Of a stretch of DNA of 64,000 bases, positions 22,463 through 34,361 are shown piece after piece; position 1 is the stretch's first letter; every line of letters starts with the position of its first letter. Origin of the DNA: Owenia fusiformis. Taxonomy: Eukaryota; Annelida; Polychaeta; Sabellida; Oweniidae. The notes below the pieces were generated by a model. It worked only from the letters and a program-made list of their open reading frames with translations, made no database searches and was not told the origin of the DNA. A program made the translations under genes and the position numbers. The stretch is taken from positions 20,339,375-20,403,374 of the forward strand of contig CAIIXF020000005.1 of assembly GCA_903813345.2 (NCBI GenBank). The letters run 5' to 3'.

Positions 22463-25400
22463 TTAATTCATGTTATGTCTTTTTCGCCTATCAGACGTCG
22501 CATTCCAACAATTGGTTTTCAATTTAGAATCAGATTGTGTTTCGTCCAAATTTATGTCGATTTGATAATCACGCTCCAGTATCGCCTTCCTAATGTCTTG
22601 CAGCGTGCAGAAAAACCCAATAATACCAGGCATGCCTTTGTGTATGCAAGAAATGGCGGCATTCAGTTTCCTGAAATGAAAAAAATATATAATTTATGTC
22701 GCAAAAACTTAGAAAAGATCTTGAAATGGTTTTGCACTATAGTTTAATCATTGAAATATCAAGAAAGTTATTGCTAATGTTGAAACACGACTTGAACTGG
22801 TACGTACGAGCAGTAACTACTGTTGTGCAATGTTGAAACACGACTATTGCTAATGTTGAAACACGACTTGAATTGGTACGTACGAGCAGTAATTGCTGTT
22901 GTGCAATGTTAAAACACGACTATTGCTAATGTTGAAACACGACTTGAACTTGTACGTACGAGCAGTAATTGCTGTTGTGCAATGTTGAAACACGACTATT
23001 GCTAATGTTGAAACACGACTTGAACTTGTACGTACGAGCAGTAATTGCTGTTGTGCAATGTTGAAACCCGACTATTGCTAATGTTGAAACACGACTTGAA
23101 CTGGTACGTACGAGCAGTAATTGCTGTTGTGCAATGTTGAAACACGACTATTGCTAATGTTGAAACACGACTTGAACTTGTACGTACGAGCAGTAATTGC
23201 TGTTGTGCAATGTTGAAACACGACTATTGCTAATGTTGAAACACGACTTGAACTTGTACGCACGAGCAGTAATTGCTGTTGTGCAATGTTGAAATACGAC
23301 TATTTTGCTAATGTTGAAACACGACTTGAACTGGTACGTACGAGCAGTAATTGCTGTTGTGCAATGTTGAAACACGACTATTGCTAATGTTGAAACACGA
23401 CTTGAACTTGTACGTACGAGCAGTAATTGCTGTTGTGCAATGTTGAAATACGACTATTTTGCTAATGTTGAAACACGACTTGAACTGGTACGTACGAGCA
23501 GTAATTGCTGTTGTGCAATGTTGAAACACGACTATTGCTAATGTTGAAACACGACTTGAACTTGTACGTACGAGCAGTAATTGCTGTTGTGCAATGTTGA
23601 AATACGACTATTTTGCTAATGTTGAAACACGACTTGAACTGGTACGTACGAGCAGTAATTGCTGTTGTGCAATGTTGAAACACGACTATTGCTAATGTTG
23701 AAACACGACTTGAACTTGTACGTACGAGCAGTAATTGCTGTTGTGCAATGTTGAAACCCGACTATTGCTAATGTTGAAACACGACTTGAACTGGTACGTA
23801 CGAGCAGTAATTGCTGTTGTGCAATGTTAAAACACGACTATTGCTAATGTTGAAACACGACTTGAACTGGTACGTACGAGCAGTAATTGCTGTTGTGCAA
23901 TGTTGAAACACGACTATTGCTAATGTTGAAACACGACTTGAACTGGTACGTACGAGCAGTAATTGCTGTTGTGCAATGTTGAAACACGACTATTGCTAAT
24001 GTTGAAACACGACTTGAACTGGTACGTACGAGCAGTAATTGCTGTTGTGCAATGTTGAAATACGACTATTTTGCTAATGTTGAAACACGACTTGAACTTG
24101 TACGTACGAGCAGTAATTGCTGTTGTGCAATGTTGAAACACGACTTTAACTGGTAACGAGCAGTAATTGCTGTTGTGCAATGTTGAAACACGACTTGAAC
24201 TGGTACGTACGAGCAGTAATGCTGTTGTGCAATGTTGAAATCGGGTATATTGACATCAGAACAAGCCTGTGCAAGTATGACACGCACCATAAGCTGGGCA
24301 CTACTACATACATCAATGCTCGTATTCGTTCCAGAGTCAAGAAGAATCTCTGAAAGGTAAACTTGACAAATCATGAATATCAAATATTCAAATACGCATC
24401 GCATCCAGTTGGACAAAGGTCAATATACATGTATAACTGGAAGGTATAGTTATATTACCATTTTATAGTTATTATTTGGTTGAGACCCTCTTTTATGTTG
24501 ATTGAAATTGTTCCTAACAGTTGTCAAAGTTACTTTACCTGTATCCGTTATGGTTACAGTTTTCGCAGCGGCTCTTTCGTTAGTCGATGCCATATAGCTA
24601 TGGGTAACTGTAAAGGAAATGGCGTTTATTTTGGTTGAATAGACTATGGTGTGTAATGTTTTCACTTAAATTAGTTACAATTTTCTTTATTTCGCTTTTA
24701 ATATTATGGAAACGTTGATATACAACAAAACGTTAAACATACGATTCGAACCAGGACATATTTGGTAACAAACATACATTGGTTTACATTCTGAAACTGT
24801 CATTTCACATGGATGAAGAGGGAGGGGTGATTTCTTTAAGGAACGTAATTTAAAAAGAAACACCAAAGTATTCAAAATACATTTCTATACTTTTCTAATC
24901 AAGTTGGTGCTTACACACATATTATATATACTTATATTGAGTGCGTAACAATTTAAGCAGGTTTGGTGAAGTCTAAAATGGAGTTTCGTGCAGCGCTCGC
25001 AAACTCCATTTTTTGCATATTCTGGTTGACTATTTTAGTTCAGCTAATCTATACCATGCTACAAAGTAGGCTAACTTACTTCCAAAGTAGATGAGTCCAG
25101 CAAAAAAAGACAAGAGAGAGAACGTAATGACAATCATCATAAATGTGAATGCGACATTATCCCGCCCTTTCCTACTCGGTGCCAGGTGTTTCAGCTGTTC
25201 TCCTGAAATGAAACAGCGCTATCTTTACAAAACTTTAAACTTAACAGCATGTGGGGCTCTTAACGATGAAAGTCCTGAAAGTAAGCCTAGGAGGGCACAG
25301 AGGGCCAGAGGGAAATATCAAATTGTCACGAGGAACAAACCCATATTTAATCCCGACCAGTAGATAAGTTTTTTATCCCATGATATGACCCATATAATTA

Positions 25401-28400
25401 GTCTACAAACTTTATGACATTTTAAAATAAAAAATTGTTGTATAACATGAACATATGCAACTTAACAATATGATGTACATGGTCATCACACAGCATTCAC
25501 TTATTGCTCAGATTTCTAGACGTTGACTGTCAATGTCAGAGCATGATGATGAAATTACAATTTACCTACAGGGTGGTCAAAAAAACGCAAACGAAAAAAT
25601 ACTATATCTCGGAAAATACTGAACCAATTGCGTTAATCTTTTCAGGAAAGAATTCGAAAGAAGAGACCTTGAATGTATATTTCATGTAGTTAGTAAGTTG
25701 AAAACCAAAATACCTTGGACATCTGCTCAAAATAGAGAAATGCTTCAAAACGCAGTGTTCAAAAACATAATCTGTATGTATGTATGAATATTTACGTTTT
25801 TATATATCAATTTCAAAGAAACAAAACAGCGAGTGCACCATTTTACAAAGTTAGATAAAATTGCATTCGAAAAATGCACAGTCTTATGTGCACTAAGCCA
25901 TTTAAGATGTCATCATTGCGCACTACCGGTTCGAGGACAATAATGAAAGTGGCCTCACCATCAACACTGAGCGGTACAAAACAGTTCTTAAAAAGTTTTA
26001 AAGATTGGGGGAGAGGTTTGTGATGAACAGTGGTTCCAGCGAGACGGAGCCACACCTTATTGATCTGATCTGACCCTGGAGTGGCTGAGACAATACTTTA
26101 ACGATTGGATCGTTAGACGCAGGCTGGCAATTGAATGGGCCCCACATAGTCCTGACATGAGCCCCCAGGCTCTTATCTGTGGAGGTTCTTGAAGGATCAC
26201 TCTTAAAAATTATTACTTGGATTTCCTTATATTGAGAAATTGTACTACTCATTTTAAGTCAAAAATTACTTAAATAATCTTGAACTACTGAATAATTTTT
26301 AAGTAATTTTTAAGTAATTCATTTATGGTGAATTTACTAATGCAAGGAGAGAAATTGAAATACTTACTGTAGTAATTGTAATACTCATTTACATAATTAA
26401 GCAATTAAAAAACTCAAAATGACAATATAAGTTAAACCTAAGTAAAACTAAGTATTTAACTTTAAGTAATTTTTATACTTGGGAAATACTTGGGAAATAC
26501 TCAAGTAATTCATTTTTAAGAGTGTTAATGTTTACCAGAATAATCCGGCAAGTTTTGTTGATCTCAAAAGAGATTCACTCGACAACAGCAACGCCAAAGC
26601 GTAGCAAATCCTATCGAACAGCAATGGTTGGCATTTTTACAGACGGAATATATATAAAATATCGTAAGAAAGGCCACCATTTTCAAAATGGTTACTCACT
26701 AGCCAAATTGTCATCATAAAGTGTAAAATGCTTTTAAGTAGGCACATATAAAATTTTAAAACAATCGCACACACGTACATGTAAATGTCGGTCATCAGAC
26801 TACCCTACCACGTGACCAAGTTTAAAGGGAAACGTGGTACAGTTAAGTTGCAAATGGATGACGTGGGTAGAGAATAGTGGGCGCAGTGAAGTAAAACGTG
26901 AAAGCAATACAAGCTACATTTCAGTAATTGATGTGCAAGGAGCGTGTAAGTTTCACTTCGAATATGTTACTTCTTTTGACATTACTGCGTGCCATTGTGT
27001 AATATGTAGATACGTTTTCTAGTATGTTATTCAACTGTATTTTTGTGAATTAATTGTTTTTTAAAATCTTAAGATGAATAAAAAGTCGTCTCAGAAAGGT
27101 ATCTTTACTTTGCCGCAAGGCAGAACATATTGTAAAACATTTTTCCTCTTGTCACAAATAGGATAGTTTTTGTTTTGAGGTGTCTGGTGATGAGTGTTTC
27201 ATGATTTAATGCAAAATCACTGGAGCAGATGTCATCCAAAATATCTGACATTCAACATATCATGTAAGACTACATCGATCTGGTAATAGTTTTCAGAGTT
27301 AAAAGTATGAGTTAAGCATAGTTATAATATTATGAATCCACTTTCTTCAAATAGACTAATTATACAGAAATAGACTAATTATACAGAACTAGTCTAGTCA
27401 ACATTCAAAATGGCAGCAATAATCATGTGCTAATTTTTACGAAAATCTAATCTTACGAAACGAGCTCGTTTAAAATATGTATTAGAAAACCAGCTATTGA
27501 ACTTCATCAATGGCATACTATGTAATCATTACAAGCTATGGTGTAGTCTAAACAAACACTAGAGCTGAACGGCTATTTATGTGTGAACTCTACATGTATT
27601 TGTATAGGGGCGATTGATACGTTTAAGTTGCGTTTTGGATTTTATACGGTAGCTTAACCTCTCCAATATTGACTCACACCGAGCACCAAACGTATTAACC
27701 TGTTGACTAAACAGTCGATATACTCAAAAGCGACCTGGTTGAAAGCCAAAAATCTCGAGCATACGCGATCAAGTAGGATAGTGTGTAAATGGCCGCCTAC
27801 TACCCAAAATGTCGTAAAACAGTGTACAATGCATATTCACATTTCAAATATGAAGAAAACCATTCTATTACTTTTTGAGTTATACTTAAAAATGTAAAAT
27901 AACACACGTACATTGTTTTCAAAATGGCCGACTACTCCCCAAAGTGTTATTAGACAATGTGTCATGCTTATAGTATTCACATATAAAATATGAACAAAAT
28001 CACGCCACTACTTTTCGAGTTACAGTAAAAAATGTAAAAATGGCGGCCATTTTTTAAAATGGTCACCTACTTCCCAAAGTGTCATTAGACAGTGTGCATT
28101 AGGCTCATGAGTATTCACAAATCAAATATGAACAAAATCGCGCCACTAAGTACTTTTCGAGTTATAGTAAAATAAAAAAACGTAAAATTGGTGGTTATCT
28201 TTCAAAACGGCCACCTACTACCCAAAGTCTCATCCGACAGTGTGCCATGCTTATAGATGGGATAACAAGAAGATCGTGAGCCACACCAGCTGAATGCAGT
28301 CAGGTGGTCCGCAACTTCTCTACGTACGGGAGTACAGCTGTGCCTGCAGAGTGGTGGCTGACATTTAGAGCATGTGCTCTAAATGACAATAACTGTTAAG

Positions 28401-30898
28401 TGCCTGAAGTGATTTTGATGAAACTTTATAGAGTTACCACACATCTAATGAGGATAAGTTATGCCAAATTTTAGGTGCCGAAACACTATGGTTGAAAAGT
28501 TATTCGGTTTTATTGCGGTTGCGTTTGTTTGATTTCAATTTGCCTATTATATGTTTAAAGTCTTTAATTTCTACTTCGTTTCGAAAATATAGTTTCGCAC
28601 ATGAGAACATCATTATATCACGCTTCATCTACCCAACTAAACAAAATAGGAAGCTTTGTTTGGCAATAATTCCCGGGAGGTGAATACTATTTTCGTGAGC
28701 GAGATTGGGAAATGAATACGATTTTCGTGAGCGGAAATGGGCGGGACAAAACGTTTTTTCTTCTTAAGGAGTACTGGCCACACATGGGGAACCCTGGCCC
28801 TTCGAATACATGCTTACTATTGCAAATCTCATCAGGTATGGAATAAAACAGTCGGTCGGTTTAGATACAGGAAATATCCCTTGGGATATATTATGCGTTA
28901 TTTATTAAAGTGGGTCAAAATACTTCCTGACGACGGCAAAAGGCTATCCTATTAGCATACTCGTTGCTATCTATATACCAGATTTTGACCTAGGTGTTAC
29001 GCGGTAAACACGATACAAAAACATGTCATATTCCGCAACGAATATGGCATATTCACTTGCGGTGTATGACAGATTCACCTGCGGTATATCACATACACAC
29101 TAACCAATGAGAACGTGATACGGAAGTACGCAATGTAAATTGCATCGATTGAACGAACAAGTAAAACGTTATAAATTATTATAATGATTACTGAATCAAC
29201 AGTACTGTGTATCGGATATATTAACTTAGCAGAAGTATCAGTCACTACCCTGCGTGCAGAGTCTAGTTAAACTACAAGAAGACGAAGTTCTCTTTTAAGA
29301 AGTGAAGTCAAACGAATGCAAAGGGTAATCAGTCACCAATCTCGCGTAATAAACTTACCCAATCAATCCAGGATTCATATATTAGTACTCGACGCACTAA
29401 ATATATTGGTAATCCAGCGTAGTTTTACATTAAGAGTCGATTCTCGCAACCAATCAAATCAAGGCTTTCTGTATCACGTTTTCACCTGCAAGTGAGTATG
29501 ACATATTCCGCAGGTGAGTATCGGGTTTTCACTGAAATCAATGTATCGCATATTCACTGCGGAATATCGCATACTCACCTGCAGAATATGCCATATACCG
29601 CAGGTGAGTATGGCATGTTCACCCGTATCACAAATACCGCGCAACGATGAATGTATGCCATATACCGCGTAACACTAGGCCTTGTAGAAATCAAATTTTG
29701 ACGCAAAGTAGATGTTGAGGTCCCCGTCTATTGAGATATGGCATCCGGAAAGTAGATCAAAAAAAAAAGTTCTCCAAATTAAACGTGTGGGTTATGAAAT
29801 AAGTGTAGAGTTTTCTCAGGAATCTGGATCTGCTAATCAAAATTCAATCCGACTTTCAATTTAGAAGTTACGGCGCTTTTAAATATCAAAATCGCTATTT
29901 TTGGTATCCCATGGTCAATGGGTCTGAAGAAAATTAGAATTGTAAAATTTGAGGAAAACAGGCAAAACCAATAGACTTCCAGATTCTAACGAATTTTTAA
30001 TCAAATAAACGAAACCAAACAAACCTTCTCGAAATCGACAGGTTCTTAAGAAATAACAAAAGTTTCTTGTGTACTCCCAGCACATCTCTCCGCAAGTCTT
30101 GTTTTGTTTCTTATGTAAACTCCGTGCCTTGTAGCGATAGAAGTATGGTAAATTCTGTAGGACATCGGCGTTGTTGTAAGGGTTCTTGGGGTCATCATTT
30201 GGTAGAAATACGCTGTCATCCGCTGACCGACTTTGTGACCTTGCAACGTATAGTCTTTCCGATCTTTCTGACGACGTGCGGCTGGGATGCTGGTCTACTA
30301 ATGGGGGGACTTTCAATGTCGACTTCATTGGATAGTTCTTCACAACTGCTAGACTCGTTGGTCGTTGTACTTGATTATGTGTCGGTTTGACGTCATTTGG
30401 TTGAGAATTTTGGGTTTCCATAGGTGGTTTTACTTGCACACCTTTATCAATTGGTTCTTTCTGAGCCGTTGTCAGTTCACTGTTTGTAGGACTCAGGTTT
30501 GTGCCAAAGATCATGCTTTGGACCTCCTTTGATAACGATTCTTCAAGTTCTTGCTTTCTGGAATCTGTTACGTCATGTGACGGAGACAAAATTGTTTCTG
30601 AGCACCCCGTTCTTACAAGAGATCCGGTTTGGGGGTACATGTAAGCCTTCATCCAATTACCCTGTTGAGATTTTGGAAATGTCCCAGATGGTTCAGCGAG
30701 AAATGGTTTTATATCACCAGGCTTCCAGATAGAGTATGGAGTTGGAACTCTTTTCTCTCCGTTTCTCTCACCTCTTCTGAACTGACTGTCTAGAGTTTGT
30801 GATTGTCGCAACAACGATTGGACGGGGTTATTTTCATAGACTTTTGCCCGAGGAATACGGACAGATGGAGCCATCGGCAGTGTCGTGAACTCCGGCAT
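22463..30898 (-). CDS. Candidate single-pass membrane protein, unknown family, five exons
   Basis: Minus-strand exons that fit in phase: 30898-30025, 25202-25080, 24607-24539, 24349-24211 and 22670-22463; about 470 residues. Exon 1 follows a ttgtatttcag acceptor directly, so a 5' non-coding exon is expected upstream. Residues 1-291 are polar, Ser/Pro/Gln-rich and probably cytoplasmic, ending in a Cys-rich basic stretch (CGEMCWEYTRNFCYFLRTCR). A basic SRKGRDN precedes one transmembrane helix (about 308-332), suggesting a type II topology. The C-terminal ~138 residues have NTS and NAT glycosylation sequons and six cysteines. Splice sites are good except the donor of exon 1 (gtttgt) and that of exon 4 (gtacgt, inside the satellite). 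The large exon 1 frame runs open to 29915 if unspliced, so linking it to the membrane exons is inference from phase. I do not recognise the family. Introns contain transposons and, in intron 4, a satellite array. Confidence 0.5.
22768..24240. repeat. ~77-bp satellite array, about 18 full and 2 partial units
   Basis: The unit carries two copies of 'tgttgaaacacgac', the palindrome gtacgtac and 'gcagtaattgctgttgtgc'. Between about 23150 and 23690 a two-unit, 154-bp higher-order repeat recurs exactly three times. Minus-strand frames of 61-86 residues across the array are repeat artefacts. The array fills intron 4 of the candidate membrane-protein gene, and its right edge overlaps the 3' end of that gene's exon 4. 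Confidence 0.95.
24975..25012. other. Short perfect hairpin (12-bp stem)
   Basis: aaaatggagttt and its inverse around a 14-nt GC-rich loop, within intron 2 of the candidate membrane-protein gene. Confidence 0.6.
25569..26585 (+). mobile_element. Decayed Tc1/mariner-type transposon interrupted by a MITE
   Basis: Left end 'cagggtggtcaaaaaaacgc' preceded by TA. Remains of a mariner/IS630-type transposase are visible on the plus strand: WFQRDGATP near 26028, then TLEWLRQYF and RRLAIEWAPHSPDMSP (about 26075-26165), and, after the MITE at 26198-26524, VYQNNPASFVDLKREI (to about 26575). Several frameshifts and stops; the right end is not found. Confidence 0.7.
26198..26524. mobile_element. 327-bp AT-rich MITE inserted in a mariner transposase
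   Basis: Ends 'cactcttaaaaat' and 'atttttaagagtg' are inverted. The interior is rich in 'aagtaattttt' words. The transposase reading resumes beyond its right end, which shows it inserted into the older element. Confidence 0.75.
26560..28260. repeat. Diverged tandem repeats, 'aaaatggccgcctactacccaaa' type family
   Basis: Units of about 120-140 bp, clearest from 27780 to 28260, contain an 'aaaatggc' word, 'cagtgtgccatgc', 'aaatatgaacaaaatcgc' and 'ttttcgagttatag'. Related units recur at 55905-57000. Between 26735 and 27690 the repeats are not evident and I see no firm gene; a plus-strand open frame ending at a gtaagt donor (26834-26949) is too weak to call. Confidence 0.55.
28989..29679. mobile_element. 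691-bp TIR element with sub-terminal palindromic arrays
   Basis: Ends 'cctaggtgttacgcggta' and 'taccgcgtaacactaggc' are inverted. Near each end many copies of a 'gcatattcacctgcggtata' type word occur in both orientations. The centre holds unique-looking sequence without coding capacity. Confidence 0.75.
29738..29945 (+). repeat. Dispersed repeat, copy 2 (pair with 11745-11965)
   Basis: Same word order and orientation as the copy near 11.8 kb. The minus-strand frame of the candidate membrane-protein exon 1 runs into this repeat, which supports ending that exon at the gtttgt donor at 30024 rather than at the in-frame stop at 29915. Confidence 0.6.
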
Positions 30899-30994
30899 CT
30901 GAAATACAATGGCAAATGAAATTCTATCCATCAAAATGCTATGTGCTGAATATTCACAAAGGTCAACCACAATTATATCATGCTAGGCACTGGT

Positions 30995-32354
30995 GATTCA
31001 TTCGATTACGCTGCTTCGTTTCGGTTACAAAATCGGAACCTGAAAGTACGATTTTTCCTTTTGCCTTATTTCACGCGTTGTAGGCAGAATTCCATCGACA
31101 TTTTTATCACACAACGTGTGTCAGTATCATACGCAGGGCTGTTCAAAAATCATTCGCACCTTTGATTTTGTAGCATTTTCTAAAGATAAGAAGATTTCCC
31201 ATTTTTCATAGACCTGTCCTATGGACATGTAATTAACACCACAATGGGAGCACAGATCTAGATCAATAACACAAGGCTGTGCTCAACCCAAGTTCCTTAC
31301 ACACATTGTAATGTCCCTGCTGCCCATGTTGTCATTATATGCCATGTAAAATTGCATTGTATGTTATTGTAATTGTATGTATAGTTTTAGTTTTATTTTA
31401 TCATGTTTATTTGCTGTACACTCACACGAAAGGGATTTTTAGTACAATAAAGCATTGAATAATAAGGAATTCTCCTGATCTCTGTTTTGATATTTTTAAC
31501 TCATCATTAGAGATTTTTTGCATATAGATCCTGCCTTTAAAGTATCCCCATCAAAACCTTTATAGGGGATATGTCTTGAGAATGTGCAGGTCAGCTGTGA
31601 TCCATACAATAGGAGATGAGTCTGTCTTCTCATAACTTCAATGTATCAGTCCATGTTCATTGAAAAGAACGTCAATTAGCATCCTTAAGCCAGTACGCCC
31701 TCCAGTATCATCATTATGTCCAAACTTTCACCAGTCAACTTCTCTCCACCACATGTTTGTTGCTGATCCACAGAAGGCTAAACCTGAGCCAAAAAGTGGA
31801 GTTTCGATTAGGTCATTACAGAACTTAAATGTGCAATTAATTACAGCGATTGAGCACCAAAGAGCTTGGATTTGGCACATCACAAACTATTGACCCTGTT
31901 CTCTCATTACGGTGGTATATCAAAATAAAACTTACACCACAAAAAACGTACATATCTGTAGGACAGGTCTATGGGAAAAAATTGGGAAATCTTCCTGTCG
32001 TTAAAAAATGCTTCGTTGTCAAAAGTGTGAATGATTTTTTGAACCATCCTGTATGTTCACTATTGTTACGTATACGGAACGGATTAGAAGTGCAAATCTT
32101 AACCGTTTTTGAAATTCAGCTTACGTAACTAAAGTGAGTACTAAATCGACGATAATGTTGTCTTCTGAACTATTTGTTCGCAAACGTGTACATTTTCTTA
32201 AACATATGATACTGACACACGTTTGTGATAAAAATGTCGTGGGAATTCTCCTCCAACGCGTGAAATAAGCAAAAAAGAAAAATCTTACCTTCGAGTTTCC
32301 AACATTTTGTTACCGAAGCGAACCCTTTCGGTAACCAGCGTAATCGAGTGGATC
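30995..32354. repeat. Inverted duplication (~140-150-bp arms) enclosing a TIR element
   Basis: 30995-31133 returns inverted at about 32203-32354 (shared words gtatgatactgacacacg and gcgtgaaataag, about 80% identity). The left arm abuts the inner element directly; on the right an extra ~150 bp lies between. The duplicated segment lies upstream of exon 1 of the minus-strand candidate gene and may be a copy of its promoter or first exon. Confidence 0.65.
31134..32051. mobile_element. 918-bp DNA element with ~85-bp TIRs
   Basis: Left end 'cagggctgttcaaaaatcat' and right end 'atgattttttgaaccatcctg' are inverted, and the similarity continues inward through 'gacctgtcc'. The ends resemble Tc1/mariner-type elements, but a TA duplication is not clear. 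Open frames at 31660-32128 show no recognisable transposase. Confidence 0.7.
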
Positions 32355-32357
32355 ACA

Positions 32358-32371
32358 GTTGCTAGGGAAAC
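32358..32371. promoter_or_regulatory. Possible RFX X-box
   Basis: GTTGCTAGGGAAAC is close to the imperfect inverted repeat bound by RFX factors at promoters of ciliary genes. It lies about 1.46 kb upstream of exon 1 of the minus-strand candidate membrane-protein gene. Single-motif matches of this length arise by chance, so this is only suggestive. Confidence 0.3.
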
Positions 32372-34361
32372 CCTTAATTCGACAACACACATCCCATACG
32401 TAATACCTAGGTATTGACATCACTGGACTACACCATGGGCTTTCAATTAGAAGGCCCATGACTACACATACGAAGCCAATAAAGTGCTGCGGTTCCAAAA
32501 GCGCAACCTCGTGAAAAATTACCGTTTGATGATATTATCTTATTTCGAGCAAGTCAGAACAAGTGAAACTTGCTCTTACACGTCGCACGAAACTGGGGAT
32601 AATTAGAGTAACATTATGGCGTCAAAATATCAAAACAATACAATGGGCAGTATAGGGCGCAATCAACATTATAACGTCAAAAACGACAAGCGTTACATTT
32701 TGTCAAGTTTAGTTAACCTAAAAATAAGATGCTTTATTCTTATTCAATCCTGGTAAAATTCACAGAGCAACAAGATCTCGAGGACAATATTTCTAAAATG
32801 TTTTTGATTTTTGGAAAACGGTCAGGAAATCCACTCGGGGCGTTAGTAAAAATTGATATGTATGGGATTTGTGGTAAAAAATCGATGCGTTACATTTTTT
32901 CAAGTCTCTAAAAGCAACTCTTATTCTCTTATTATTTGAAAAATAAAGAAATCGGTTATTGTTTTGTAAATTTCGCCATGACAATATTGTGCAATTAAAT
33001 TTTTTTTGAAATCAGACCTAAATTAGAAGGTTAAATAAAGGTATACTTATTGCTTGTCTCCTTCGTCTTCAAAACCTTACACAATTTTGAAAATCTTAAA
33101 AGCGTTCATATAAGACGATTTGAACTGTAGCCGCTAGGCAATTGTGACGTCATAAAAGCACATGTTTCAATGAATAAAATGTGAAATTTTAGTAAAATTC
33201 TGATCAGTATTTCAAAAGTTATACCGATTTCAACGAACCGTGTAAGCGTGAAATGTTACGCCTTACAGCGTATTTGACAATGTCGGAGTACATTTAACTT
33301 CAAAATTATGGTAGATCCCATCACACTTTTCATGGAAAAATAATTTCAGTGAAATGCGAATAAAAAATACTTCAAAATGATATATAATGCACATAGTTAG
33401 CTTTTTAAATAAGGCAGATATTAACGCTTAAAGCTGAGATTAGCCCGTATTTCTAGAATTGTCCCCAGGTCCGTGCACGTCATATCTATGACTATAACCA
33501 TGGGCTTTCAACTATAAGGGTAGGCAACTTTCCATATTTCATAGCATTGCCTTTGGATTTTCAAAATTGGAGAATGTACACATTCCAATAAAATATTATT
33601 ACCACCTTGCCGGGCCAGTTCTAGGGGTTTTAGTGCTAGTTTAGACAAGGGCGTTACAATACCCGGGAATTTATCGGTTCGTGCAGTACTTGTTTGTGAT
33701 AGCGCCCTCTGTAGGTCACTGTGCTTATAGCCTACAGTAATACGGGGTAGGATATCGGGAATTCGGTCAGTTTCTATCCGTCGATTTCGCTATGAATTGA
33801 AGCAAATGTGACCACTTTATCCACTTAAACAATTTGATAATTGATTAAATCTTTAAACAAAATCGATAAACACGTTATACACTTCCTATCTCCTTAGAAA
33901 TTAGCATGTATTTATGGATTGTGTTTTCGAACAAGGCTCGACCCAAGCCAATAGGGAAATCCTTATGCTAATTAGTATGACGTCATATTTTCCTGGGGAA
34001 TCCTAGATTTCAAAGCCTCAGTCTGTTATTGTGTCAAATGTAAACGCTCTTTTGCAGACAGAAAATTGACAGATTAGCTTTTAACTTTCAGCTTTGATGT
34101 TTAAATATTCTGTATTTCTACCGGACTTCTTGCTGAATATCATATAATGTTATAACTTGATTTGGACCATTGCCTGATTGATCATTCTGAAATTTTGATT
34201 GTGATTCATGATTGATTGGCAAGAAAAATAATTTCTATTGTTTTCCAGCGAAGTCAAAATGTTACAGCATGAGTTATAATGTCGAGTTTGCATCATGTTA
34301 AATTCTGCTAGTGATTAGAAGTCCATGCACAAGCATACACATAAGAGACAAACACAACCAG
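32372..34361. other. No gene seen
   Basis: AT-rich sequence with only short unsupported frames. A part near 33790 resembles the 'gcaaatgtgacc' end of the fold-back element family. Confidence 0.45.

Noticed and set aside
23078-24180. Series of 61-86-residue minus-strand open frames with repeated FQHCTTAITART
   Set aside because: They arise from the ~77-bp satellite; three units equal 77 codons, so one frame stays open by chance. No start, splice or protein pattern.
22768-24240. CRISPR-like array
   Set aside because: Whole ~77-bp units are repeated without unique spacers, in an intron-rich animal genome.
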